From: Motacilla alba alba
Taxonomy: Eukaryota > Chordata > Aves > Passeriformes > Motacillidae
DNA: 64,000 nt
Assembly (NCBI RefSeq): GCF_015832195.1
Contig: NC_052030.1
Location: 8,885,439 to 8,949,438, forward strand
Direction: 5' to 3'
Below are positions 31,946 through 42,580 of the stretch, one piece after another (the first letter of the stretch is position 1; each line of letters begins with the position of its first letter). The notes under the pieces are model-generated. The model made no database searches. It saw nothing but the letters and a program-made list of their open reading frames with translations, and was not told the DNA's origin. Position numbers and translations under genes: made by a program.

Positions 31946-34900
31946 TGGTGTGAACAGTGTCGGTGGGTCCTGCTCGCGCCACCAGGAATGACGCTGCCCT
32001 GCCAACACCTTCCTGCAGACAGCCTGGCCTGTCCCTGGCTGGTGGGATTTGTTGGAGAGTCTTCCTCACAGAAAGCTGCAAAACCCATTTGAATTTATGA
32101 TCATTTTGGAGTCTGAGCAGGAAAAGTGTGTTTTTCCAGCTCCTGTGAGGTAATCACAGTGCGATGACATATGCTGCCGTTCCCTGTGCGCTGCACACGC
32201 TGTGCTGAGCATCAGCTCCAAGCATGCTTTCTCCTCCTCGGTGATTATTACATCCCCTTTGGGCTCCAGGCGTTCTGACCATCAGCAGAATGAGGGCGAT
32301 TACAATTTGGCATAAGGCACTGCAGTCAGAAGCCAATGTTTAGAGACAGTGGTATAAGAGAAGTTCCATAATTGGAGCTGGAGGACCGAGTTTGCCAGAG
32401 TATCTATTGCTGGCACCGTGTCCTTCTTGGCGCTGCACCTATTGGAGCTGCACTTTGGCCCACACCTTGTTTCATACTGAGCCTGCAATTAAAGCACAAT
32501 CAGTGGTCCCTGTCCAGCCCTGGGATGCAGTTGTGCAGCCCAGATTCCTGTACGTGCCCAAAAGGTCTTTGAGGCGCCCGCGGTGAAACACACACGCTCA
32601 CTGCCGGCGCCTTGGCCGGGGCTCACACACAATCCTGAGAACTTCTCCAGCTTTAATTTAGTGTAAAGACTGTCCTGGAGCAAAATCCCTGCACTTACCA
32701 TGCACTGCTGTCCAGCCTCCCAGCACTTCGGGCTTCATGTCTTCATCTCTCAGGTTATTTTTGTGTTATGGCTGGGCACTCAGTGGCTGTTACATTTAGC
32801 AATAACTGTTTATTTTATTATTTCCTTGCTGAATTCATATTTCTGTGCTCTATTTCCCAGTAGAGATACCTCAGGACACAATAGCAGCCATGGCTCTATT
32901 TTGGCTCTATGGCTCTGTTTTGGCTCTATGGAACCAAAACAATCATGGGAAAGCAGTGAGAGAGGCGCACATGGGGTACTTGGGAAGGCAGGATGGGTGG
33001 CACAGAGGACATGAAGAACCAAGAACGTAGGAGGTACCTTGGCAGCTGAAAAAGTCCTCAGGAAACTCCAGCCAAATGCAGATCTGCAGCAGCGACGTAG
33101 GAGCCACGTCTGACTCCAGAGAAGGTCTGTGGTGGCTTCATCCTTTGCCCTGGGACTTGATCTGTGCTGGAGATGCAGCAGATCCTTGTCTGTCCCAGGG
33201 GTGTGAGGTGGGTGTCTGCTGAGGAAAGCTTTGTTCTGGGAGTGGTGGTGGCACCGAACCTGGGATGCTGCAGAGGGCAGCTGGACGTGGGGGAAGCTCC
33301 ACACTTGGATGTGGGGAGGAGCTCGTTGGCTTTTTTGGAGAAGCATCATCCCAGCGTCCCATTTAGAGCCCATGCCCAGTGGCACTGGGCCTTCCCTGAG
33401 CCGGTTGCTTCAGATAACTGACTCAACAGCATGCTTCATAATTAAAATATTATAGCTGGAAATGTTGACTATCTTCCAAGTATGCCAGGAGGCTTCTGTT
33501 TGCACGGCTTGGAGCACAGGCTGTCAGGGAAGGCTGGTCAGAGCAAACGCATTTATGTTGCATTTTGCTCCAGCATCTCAGAGCATTCACACAGCCCTGC
33601 TGCTGCTGGCAGCTTCTTATTTCCTTCACACCTAATTGAACTTTGTTTTAAAGTCTTTTGTCTGACTAATGTCCAGAGTGCTCTGACATGGCTGCTTGGC
33701 CTTTCATTCTGGTTCTCCATCGGTATTTACAAAGGGAGGCTTTGGGAAAGGCTGCTGCATGGAGGGGGGCTGGAAGGTGAAGGGCATGGCTTGAGGGAAT
33801 GGCTGTGGGGGCCCACAGGGAAGCCACGGAGTGAAGGCAAGGTGGCAATCTTGTCCCTGCCGGGACAGTCAGGTCTGGATCCCCCCAGCCCTTGGTGTCT
33901 GTGCTCCTGCCTGCCTAGGATGAGGTCTGGTGCCACTGTGGGTGCTTTGGTGGGGTTACTGTGCTGTCACCTGATGCCTCTGCTGTGACCTGAACATCAG
34001 CTGGAAACAAAAGCATCTGCAAGGGAACAGCCTGTCTCTCTCTTCAGGGGCTGCTTAAGACTGTACAAGGAGATAAGCAAATTATATGGCCTTAAATATC
34101 GGTGGGATCTGTGATTCTCCAGACAGCCATGAAGGCAGGGCTAACAAGGGCACTTTAAACACTGAGTCAGGCATTTCTGCTGCAGAGATCCTTGTCTCAG
34201 CCTTCCCCTGGGAGAAGAGCAGACAGCAGGTTTGTTAAAGAACACCGCTTTAAGTTTTTCAAAGTGAAATTCTTGTTTTTCTGCTATTGCTAAGGAAACT
34301 GAACATTTTGTCCCTGCTGGCCCCTGAGCTCCAGCACTCAGTGCTGCAGTGGTGTAAAATCAAGCCTAGAAGGCCAAGAGCCCTTCCCTGTGTGTGCAGA
34401 GGGGAGGGGGGATGCTGGAGCACAGTGCCTTGCCAGCCTGGCACGTTTGTTTGAGGAGCTGTCCTGGCTGGGACAAGGAAAATGCAGCCAGGGAATATGC
34501 TGGCAGTGGCAGGATCTCTGCCTGGCATGGGGACCCTGCCCTCCACCCCTCAGCTGCCTGCCAGGGTCACACCATTGTGCCATCCCCATGCCATGGCCAC
34601 ACACCTCATGGGGCCACAGAGCTGGGAGTCAGGGAGGAGCTGGGATGAGGGTTCAATGGATTGATCAGCTATTCCTTGGGCTGGCAGGAAGGATAATCCT
34701 CATTAACACACCCATTATTGCTGCAGCTCCTCTGGAAAGAGATGGAATGCCAGCATTGCAAAGAAAAGTGCTTTTGAATTAGTAATGTTTGTCTAACACA
34801 GAAAACTCCGGGTCACCTGGGACGGTTCACAAGTGGTGTCTTGTGTTTTGGAAGCGAGGGGAAAAGGGGTTTCAAGAGACAAAGCTGAGCTGTGTAGGAG

Positions 34901-35129
34901 GTACAGGACCACGGAGGCTGTGGACAGGCAGTGACCATCTCCACAGCGTCCCAGTTTGTTCTGACCCTCACCAGGAGCTCGTCTTGCCCCTCCAGCACCA
35001 GCAAATCCTCACCACAGTGCCTGGAACCCTCGTCCTCTCAGCTGTTCCTCTCCCCCTTGCTGCAGCGGCTGTGCCAGAAGGATTCCAGTCTTGCTCAGGG
35101 TGATTTTCAGAGAAGCTGAAGGATATTAT
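31946..35129. other. Mixed unique non-coding DNA
   Basis: No gene is recognised. AT-richer patches at 32080-32370, 32650-32860 and 33415-33480 may be minor regulatory islands. The first contains ATTTATGATCATTTTGG and GTGATTATTAC; the third contains CATAATTAAAATATTATAG. Chance open frames are common in 33100-35100. Confidence 0.45.
32891..32931 (+). repeat. 19-bp tandem duplication
   Basis: Two copies of TGGCTCTATTTTGGCTCTA, differing at one base, lie head to tail; each is itself an internal near-duplication of TTGGCTCTA. Confidence 0.8.
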
Positions 35130-35918
35130 TCTCTCTGTCAGACTCATCAATACTTTTAATTAGCTTTTTTTTTTTTTACCCTGCTTCCATTCCCTTCCTA
35201 TATATCAGCCTCTTAACAGATTTGAGTATGTTTTGAGCTGCCATACCCGATGCCATTTAAATCACTTCTCAAGGGCGCTGGGCCAGGGATGTGCAGTGGT
35301 AGTTTAAAGGGATTAGAGCCCTTTGTTTTTTCACAAGTGGTTCAATTTACAAAAGATCAGGGTTCAAGACCTGCACACTATAAAGTGACTTAAAGCCATG
35401 AAATCTATTTCTCACTAATTCTAGATTACTCTCTACTTAGGAGCCCAGGGTGCCAAAAATGGTGGTTTTTGTTAAAATGATATGAAATCCTAATGCCAGT
35501 CTTTTTAACCACTATTGCATAGTGTACAGTGTCATGCAAATTCCAGACCTATGTGAGCAATTATGGAGCAATGAACATGATCATTTCGATTAAACCAACA
35601 TGTGTTTTCAAAGATTTTATTTAAGGCAGATAACCGTAAAACTTTGTCACTTCGCTTCTCCTCTCGGGAATACGCACAAAGCCTTAAACACCCCACGTAT
35701 CTCCTTTGTAAAGTCTGAGCATTAATTGCCCACTGCTTATTCAAGCAAAGCCCCCATTGAGAGAAACGGGATTTTGTCTGAATAAAGGCTGCAGAATTGG
35801 ACCTCTTGTCTGTGGGTGAGAGATAGGCGACCGGTTTGGTTTTGGGGTCTCCCGTTGCAAAATCGGAGCGTTAGGGAAGATGGGCTTTCTGTTAAAAAAA
35901 AAGTTTTATCTTACTCAG

Positions 35919-36011
35919 CATCATACTTGTAATTTGAAATGGAGAGAACCGGTGGCCCACGCGATCATGAATAAAGAACAGTGGGAGAAACTGGGTCAGG
36001 CTGGCAAGAAG
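35919..36011 (+). CDS. Candidate 31-codon coding exon of an unidentified gene
   Basis: The unit is preceded by a TTTTATCTTACTCAG acceptor and followed by a good donor, AAG|GTAGGA. Its length is 93 bp (31 codons) and it is open in phase 0-0, so it could be skipped without changing the frame. The translation starts HHTCNLKWREPVAHAIMN and ends QAGKK; the middle is KEQWEKLG. The hydrophilic, lysine/glutamate-rich composition and a purine-rich, enhancer-like GAA content are typical of real exons. I do not recognise the protein family. The frame also runs into both flanks, so openness alone is not proof. It would fit an alternative cassette exon in a large gene transcribed on the + strand. Confidence 0.42.
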
Positions 36012-36316
36012 GTAGGAGCTGCCCCGATTGTTTTTCTCCCAGCCATTAGCTTCACAAGAGAATCCTTTTTCTCACTGGACGACTGTACTTTATTTTTCTA
36101 AAGCAGTATCCCTCTGACAACCCAAAAGGAATACTGCATCTGCAAATGAATGGTGCCTGCAAAGAGACAACATGAAATTTTTAAAAAGCATGGTAATAAA
36201 CGCTATTCAAAAAAACACAATCTCTGAAAAACACGGCCTATTGAAATGACAAGCCGAAAATCATTTGCTAAGCACTGAAATGGCCCCTTTTGTCACCCCA
36301 ATCCTTCTGTTGACAG

Positions 36317-36342
36317 TTACCTTTCAATCCTACAATTGTGCA
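36317..36342 (+). CDS. Candidate 26-nt microexon
   Basis: A pyrimidine-rich tract ending CTTCTGTTGACAG precedes it and a perfect GTAAGT donor (36343-36348) follows. The 26 nt are open in the frame continuing from the 35919-36011 exon: eight codons (LPFNPTIV) plus two bases. It lies 305 bp downstream of that exon in the same AT-rich block. Microexons of this size are known in vertebrate neuronal genes. With so little sequence, chance pairing of splice signals is a serious alternative. Confidence 0.25.
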
Positions 36343-36660
36343 GTAAGTACTGATTTTTATTCAATGTTCTATTCACCCTGCGTATTAATGAAAAGAAAAA
36401 AACTTGTAAGAATAGCCTTTAATAGGCTGATAGACAAGGCTCCCCTATTCTCCTGCTAGAGCTCCTCTTATCAGCTTCTCACAGTATTGCTGCTCGCTCA
36501 ATTCTTTCCCATTTCTAAACTTTGCTCACCCATCTGGGCTTGTTCTCAACTGAGATGGAAACATTTTTATTTCACAAGTCTTGCTGACCTTTTCTTATTC
36601 TTCAGGCGGCGTTAGGTGAAGCTCTAACCTCAGACCAGCCTTTTTTAAAGCTCAGAAAGC

Positions 36661-37337
36661 ACAATGAGCAGATCAGGTCTCAGCTCATCTGAAGTGGAAC
36701 AGAGGGGTCGTCGTTCCCTGAACACTTCTGAGCTCTCCAGAGTTGGGGTGATGGGACAGCAGTGACACAGTCCCCGTGGTGGGGGTGCAGGGGAAGGCTA
36801 GTCACACTCCTGGGTCTCACAGGGACCAGTGGCATCACTTGGCCAAAGCGGTGACGTTCACGGAGTTGTTGCAAATAAAAAGTGTAAAACAAAAACTGGG
36901 CAGTGCTGTCCCTGGCTGGGAGTATCCAGTGCTAATTCTCCCAAGGTTCCTGGAGCAGTAACGAGTATCTTTGCCCAAAACTAGCAATTAAATTTATTAC
37001 AATTAAAACCCAACTTTGTAACACGTGTCCCCAGCCTGTGATTGCAGACGTGTCTGCGCTCACTCAGGGCTGGTGATCATGGTGGCTGGGCTCTCTGCGG
37101 AGCTTTGTGGGGGCTGCCCCTTGCCTGGGCCCCTGTCTGGGGACTGTCCCTCTGTCTGGGCTGCCCAGTGTGACCCCTCAGCCAAGCAGGGCCGTGAGGG
37201 CCCCCTCAGATGGGGCAGCAGGGTGGGTCCCTGCCCGCGCCCGAGCCTGCTCCCAGATGCAATGCATTGCCTGTGCTGCGAAGGGGAGAAGCCTCCTCCT
37301 CCTCTGCATTCCCCACTCATGCAGTTTTTCTTTCCAG
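36661..37337. other. Unique non-coding DNA
   Basis: GC-rich apart from an AT-rich patch at 36975-37020 (CAATTAAATTTATTAC and related). No gene is recognised. The last ~30 bp form the pyrimidine tract of the acceptor at 37336-37337. Confidence 0.45.
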
Positions 37338-37440
37338 TAGGGAAATTCAGCGCATAACTATCCAGGATTGCAAAAATGTAAACAGTCTGTGTTACATGTC
37401 TTCAAATTACAGCCCTGCTGCTCGACACATGTGCAGATAA
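37338..37440 (+). CDS. Candidate terminal coding segment behind a strong acceptor
   Basis: The tract CAGTTTTTCTTTCCAG gives a strong 3' splice site. If joined to the 26-nt unit, its first T completes a codon, and the following frame begins REIQRITIQDCKNVNSLC and stays open for 33 codons to a TAA at 37438-37440. Joined directly to the 93-bp unit, it would stop at once (TAG). An ATTAAA polyadenylation-like hexamer is at 37730-37735. The protein is unrecognised and the model is a hypothesis. Confidence 0.22.
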
Positions 37441-37639
37441 TCGAAGCCCTCTGCTTGCGGGGCCCCGGCCCGGGAGAGCACCAGCGACTGTCCAGTGTCC
37501 CCTGCCCCAGATGTCCCCCGCCCTGGCTGTCCCAGCCCCAGCAGTGCTCTAGGACCCCCACCACCACTGTGCCCTTCATGGCCCACTGGCACCTCCAGCA
37601 CCGCCAGGGCCGCCCGGGGCTGGCCCAGCAAATATTAAC
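37441..37639. other. GC-rich segment
   Basis: GGGGCCCCGGCCCGGG-type sequence followed by C-rich DNA. No feature is defined. Confidence 0.4.
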
Positions 37640-38010
37640 GAGAAGTCTACTTAGGGGTTGTTTGAATAGAGGAAATTGTTTTACATTGTGATGCAATATT
37701 TCCACACCGGGGTCTCATTTATGCAGCGTATTAAAGTCAACACTCGGCACATCTATCTCCATAAGGAGCCAGGCCCATTATCCCCAGTTACTTTTAAGCA
37801 GTCTTTGGCTGAGTCCTGACGTGCTGCCGGTGCCATACATCACAGGGATGCAGTTCCTTAAACTGCAGCTCGTGATTGATAGTTTAACCTTTTTCTCGGA
37901 GGTTAATTCGATATATGCTGGTGTAAACTATAAACCACAGCTCCAGCCTGTCGGGAGGAGGTAATCTGCATGGCACTCTTATGAGATCTCAGGTGCTGCA
38001 GTAATTACAC
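37640..38010. promoter_or_regulatory. Candidate conserved non-coding element
   Basis: AT-rich with retained CpGs, TGATTGATAG (PBX/HOX-like), TTAATTCGATATATG, GTAATTACACC and a 7-bp inverted pair, TTAAACT (37858-37864) and AGTTTAA (37881-37887). Repeat-free until its end, where a TCC/GGA inverted repeat starts. Function is inferred. Confidence 0.42.
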
Positions 38011-38016
38011 CATCAT

Positions 38017-38079
38017 CTCCTCCTCCTCCCTCTGCAATTTCTCCCTCCTGAAAAGAGGAGGAGGAGGAAGAGGAGGAGG
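38017..38079. repeat. TCC / GGA inverted simple repeat
   Basis: A CTCCTCCTCCTCCCTC tract (38017-38032) faces a GAGGAGGAGGAAGAGG tract (38055-38079) across a ~22-nt spacer, so the two arms can pair as a hairpin of about 12-16 bp. Each arm is also purine/pyrimidine segregated. Confidence 0.75.
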
Positions 38080-38939
38080 CTACTCACCTGCACCTGAGGA
38101 GTCCAGCTCTTACTCTGTTGTGGCCCAGCCTGAGGGACTCCCCGAAGTTCCTGCTCCCACCAGTTCTTGAGGTCGTGCCAGGGTTTCCCCAGGCAGGTTG
38201 GCATTTTGGTGTGGCACGGCCCTTGTGCTGCTCCCAGGCTCATTCCTTCCCGGGATCCCTGTGCTGTTCCTGGGAATGGCAGTGGAGGGGGCGACATGGG
38301 CAGCACCTGTCTTGGCAAAATGGAGTCCTTTCATAGAGCTGTGGGGGATGTAAGCTCCCTGTCCCACTGCATGTCTGTCGGTGTCCCTAAGCCCTGCCCC
38401 ACGGTGCTTTCTCACACCACAACCAGCTACCAAGGATGGTGCTGGCTCATGCTGTTGAGGGCCAGGATACCTGTGCCCATGGCAAGAGCCTTGCTGCTTT
38501 CCCACCCCCTCCTAGAGTTTCAGCCTCCTTGCTTTCTTAATTTCTCTTTTTATTTGTTTGTTTTGGCTCCTCAGAGAAGCTGGGGGTTGGAGGGATGTGC
38601 AGCCATCCAGTTGCTCCTTGGTGGCTCTTCCCAGTAGGGCTGGGAAGGCACCCAGCTCTGCTGCTCAGACAGCACCTGCACTGCCCTGGCCTTGTGGGAA
38701 CTGGTCACTGGGGAGCCCTGCCACTGCTGCCAAGCTGGACTGAGGATTGGGGGGTCTGCAGTGGGTTTGGGGGGTCTGCAGTGGCTTTGCCATCAAGCTC
38801 TCAGCCTCCCTCTGAGGGTCTCGTGCTGGCTGTCCAGTGGTCGACTGTGTGTGGCACAGCTGTGACCTGCCAGTACTCCCCAGGAATGGCTGCATGTGCT
38901 TCATGCATTTTTTTTTTGGCCTCCGTCCCCAAAGTGTTG
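38080..38939. other. GC-rich unique non-coding DNA
   Basis: No gene is recognised. A ~20-bp head-to-tail duplication of TTGGGGGGTCTGCAGTGG lies at about 38747-38786. An ATTTTTTTTTGG run is near 38904. Confidence 0.5.
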
Positions 38940-39430
38940 TTTTTTCCATAGGAAATAACTATTTCTGCTCAAGATCAATAAGATTTTGTTAAGAAAAAGG
39001 GAGAATTTTAAAGGCTTGGTTTAATTTAATCTATTTCTTTGCAGGACGCTCCCTTTGGTAACAATAGGAATTCGATTCCTGCCAGAGCAGACTCCTTAAT
39101 TAGACCCCACAAAATGAACAGTAACGTGTCTCTGGGCTGAAATTCTCCCTTTCTGGAGCTTGCAGAAAGGAGGGAGTTTCTAACTCATAATTGCATCTGA
39201 ATGCAAATGGCTGTGCCAATGTGAATATATTAAAAGCAGCAGCGTCAGCAATCACTGTGAAAAAAAAATACATACAAATGAGGCCCCAGCTTATTGCTCC
39301 ATTTGGATGCTGTGAAATGGCACCTTATTGTGTTATTATAAGATTTCTTGCTTAGTTAACAGAAAATGCTTACAATTAAGTCTGAACTCATTTAGTGCTC
39401 AGACTAATTCACATTAGAAAAAGGATGTGA
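38940..39430. promoter_or_regulatory. Candidate conserved non-coding element
   Basis: A ~490-bp AT-rich island with GGTTTAATTTAATC, TTAATTAGACC (39096-39106), TGCATCTGAATGCAAATGG (octamer ATGCAAAT), TATTGTGTTATTATAAG and TACAATTAAG. Repeat-free except a short A-run. Enhancer role is inferred. Confidence 0.42.
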
Positions 39431-40834
39431 CCTCGGCTCCAGATCCCTTTTCTATGGCTCTTGCTGTACGTGGAGGTGGCTGTGCTGGGCTACAGAGGAG
39501 CTGTGCCGCATTCCCCGTGTCCCCTGTCCCAGCAGTGCCTCAGGGACAGGGCCTGTGCATGGGCAGCCACTGCCATGACCCCTGTCCTGCCTGTGAACCA
39601 GCAGAGTGAGATGATGTCACGGGAAAGGCTTTCTGCTTTTTCTACTTATCTTAATTCCTGACACTCCCATGGCTGGGCCCTGATGTGTCATGCCCTGTTC
39701 AGTCACTGCTCCTGTGCTGGGGCTGTCTGAGGAGGGGGCTGCTGCTCACAGAGCCCAGCTTTGTTTGCCAGGCAGATTGTAGGGAGTGGGGATAACAGCA
39801 ACAGCAAGAGGGCCTGATGTTTTGGGGGTACAGCACATCTGCTGTGACTCCTTGGGTATCCAAATTAGTGGAAACTATTGAATTTCATCTCCTTGCATCT
39901 CTGCTCTTTTTTTATGGTGCTGAGAAATATCATCCCTGTACCCTGTGGGAAGGCTGCAGATAAATGAGGGTGAGTTTGTGTGTACATCAAACGCTGTGAT
40001 GATGTGCCTTGTAGAACAGCCTCCCTGGCACAGCACATAAACACTCCGTCTTCCAGGCACAGCTTTAGATATGGCAGGGACCAAGAATGAGAATAATATA
40101 TATATATTGAGAAAGAGTTACGCTGTGGGGACTTCAGCAGGCACCACATGGTGAAGAGCTGGCAGGGATGATTCCAGAGCCTGGCCATCCTCTGTGGCTG
40201 CCAGTGGCTCCAGGAGCTGAGCTGGGGGTGCCCAGGGAGAACATCTGTGGCACACTGAGGTCTCTCCTTCACCCCCTTCTCCTTCCTTTTCCCTTTCCCC
40301 TTCCTTTCTCCTCTCCTAGCCATCAAAGCACCAACCCTTCTGTACAACCAGTACCTGTAGGACGAGGCCTGTGGATAAATTATTATTGTGACCCCCGTTG
40401 CGCTGTGAAAAACTTCACGGAGCTGCTGAGTGAAAAGTCAAAATTTGCATTTAAATAGAAAATGTTTGGCAGCCTGTAACCCACCAGGCCGTGCATGGCA
40501 GGGGTCCCTGGCCGTGGTAAAACACCAGTGTGGTGCTGGGAAGCTCCAGGCAGCCAGGACAGACCCTGCTCTGCTCCCCAGCCCCCTCTGCCACTCTGCA
40601 GGGTGGGGACGTGGCCCTCTGTCATACCCTGACTGCTTTAACAGCCCATCCCAGACCCTCTGTGCTGGGGGCTCAGCCCAGGGTGCCTCTGCCCTGGCCA
40701 GCACTGGCCATGCTCTGCTGGCCCCATCTTCACCACATTTTGCATTCAGTCACCTCTCAGAGCTCGGGGGCTGCACAGGAGCCTGGCTGAGCCAGCCAGG
40801 GCCATGCACAGGAGGGAGAAGTGTGAAGCATTTT
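39431..40834. other. Unique non-coding DNA
   Basis: No gene is recognised. A short (AT)n tract lies at about 40096-40108 and a pyrimidine-rich tract at 40260-40320. Confidence 0.5.
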
Positions 40835-41080
40835 AGGAGGTCTATAAATTAATTAAACCCCTTTTAAAGGTTAACAAGGTCCACTCTGTCCATCATTAAA
40901 GTAACTTCATGCATTTAAATTTTAACAGTCAAACCAATTAGCAATAAAAATGTTGTATGAACTGCACTTTATTGGATTCTGGTCAAGCCAAAATTGGTTC
41001 AACATTTGATGTCTATTATATTTTTTCCCTTTTCTCAATTTTAAACACAACCTCTATTTCCCTTGGGTTGTGAGAACAGC
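40835..41080. promoter_or_regulatory. Candidate conserved non-coding element
   Basis: Contains TATAAATTAATTAAACC, CCCTTTTAAAGGTTAAC, TTTAAATTTTAAC and CCAATTAGCAATAAAAATG. Strongly AT-rich and repeat-free. The role is inferred. Confidence 0.4.
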
Positions 41081-42429
41081 AGTGAGCTCAGGAGGTGGAG
41101 CAGTGGCAGCAGCAGCCAGGGCACTCTGACTGAGACCCCTCCTCACTCCTTGCAGCACCCTGGCACCTCAATCCACACTGACCATTGTTGAGAAAACATT
41201 TTGAACACCTGGTAACACCTTTCTGAAAGGAAAACACTTGGGACTCTTGGTGACACCTTTCCAAAGGCACCCTCTGCTCTGCTGCTGCAGGGCCCCCTTG
41301 GAGCCCCTTCCCACCTAAACAGGCAGTGATGGAAAATCATCTACAAAGGGGCCCAAAATGCTGATGCAGCAAGTTCCAGCCCCAGCAGAAATTACAGGAT
41401 TAAGGCACATCTTGTGCCTGTAACAAGGACCATGTGAAGGGGATGTTTGCAGGATTGCAGGCTGCTGGCCCAGCAAAGGGACTGGCTCGGGGATGCATGG
41501 CGATACCTGATCAGGTAAAAATTTGGAGGAGCAGAAGGAGCTGACCTCCCTGAGGAGATGGACAGTGGATAAATCCTCTGCACGTGGACACAGTGGTATT
41601 TATTTCCCACAGGCCCTTCAGCAAGCAGTCTGCACAGGTAATCCAGAACCTGAATTGGCAAAATGAAATGACAAAAAGTTACCAGGATAGAGCTGGGATG
41701 CAGGGGATTATTCACTACAGAACAGTGTGGGTTTGACCCCTCTGAAGGGCTGGCTCAGAATCTGTGCTGCCAGGAAACCCAGGACAAACCCATCAGGAAT
41801 GGTGGAATGGGGAATTAAAACCTGTTTGATGATGAACACTGGTCAAAATGAAAAATTATTGGGGGCAGGAGGGAAGGGGCAGAGGAGGTTAATGTTCAGC
41901 AGAGCTGAAGGGTCTGTGCTGGAGCTGCAGCCCTGAGTACCCCTGAGAGGGGTTGTGGAAACCAGATGTGGAGGAACAGCCATGGTGGGGGGAGCACGGG
42001 GCTGGTATCTGCTCATAATTACTCTTGATTTTGTGCGATGACATTGAGGCTGCAGGCAAACATGAAAGAACACTTGTGGGGACAGCAGCGCTCGCGCCGG
42101 CCAATGGATTAATAAAGAATGACTGACGTGCAGGGAGCGGGGAGGCCCACATGGAAGTGTTTTGTAGGGTTTTGATGTTCTCCAGGCCCACAGAGACCCT
42201 TGCCAATGCTGCTGATTGCCCCCCAGCACAGCCGCAGGAGCGCTATGCTTGGGAGACTCCCAACCCTTCCACACCACGCTCCAACACCTCCGTGTGACCA
42301 GTAACCACTCACTTCTGTGCCAAGGGGCTCCTCAGGGAGAAGCCATCAGGTGCAGGACATGGGCTTCATCCACACCACAGGCAGCTTCCAGGAGAGGACA
42401 GTGAGCCTCCTCCCAGAGCAGCTCCACCG
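41081..42429. other. Unique non-coding DNA
   Basis: No gene is recognised. Two similar 20-bp segments (41211-41230 and 41249-41268), each with a CCTTTC/GAAAGG-type self-complementary core, are noted separately. Short AT-rich patches occur at 41600-41720 and 41800-41860. Confidence 0.45.
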
Positions 42430-42580
42430 ATGGTGAACAGGTAAAGGTCACCCACTTTCAGTTAAATCAGAGCGAATAACACATAATCACATTAACAAAG
42501 TACTCTATTCTGGATAAGAGGATGTTTCCTTTAGTAATTGCCCTGTGGTTACACAAAACCTGCAACTTTAAGAAGCAACT
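42430..42580. promoter_or_regulatory. AT-rich candidate regulatory island
   Basis: Motifs AGTTAAATCAGAGCG, AATAACACATAATCAC, ATTAACAAAG and TAGTAATTGCCC fill a short repeat-free island. Function is inferred only. Confidence 0.33.

Larger units (their letters stand above)
35130..36660. promoter_or_regulatory. Large AT-rich candidate conserved block containing exon-like units
   Basis: About 1.5 kb of AT-rich, nearly repeat-free DNA (one T-run at 35167-35178). It is dense in motifs such as GATCATTTCGATTAAACC, CATTAATTGCCC and TTTAAATCAC, and keeps isolated CpGs. Exon-like units sit at 35919-36011 and 36317-36342. Long conserved intronic sequence around alternatively spliced exons is well known in vertebrate developmental and neuronal genes. 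Whether the conservation is real needs alignment. Confidence 0.42.
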
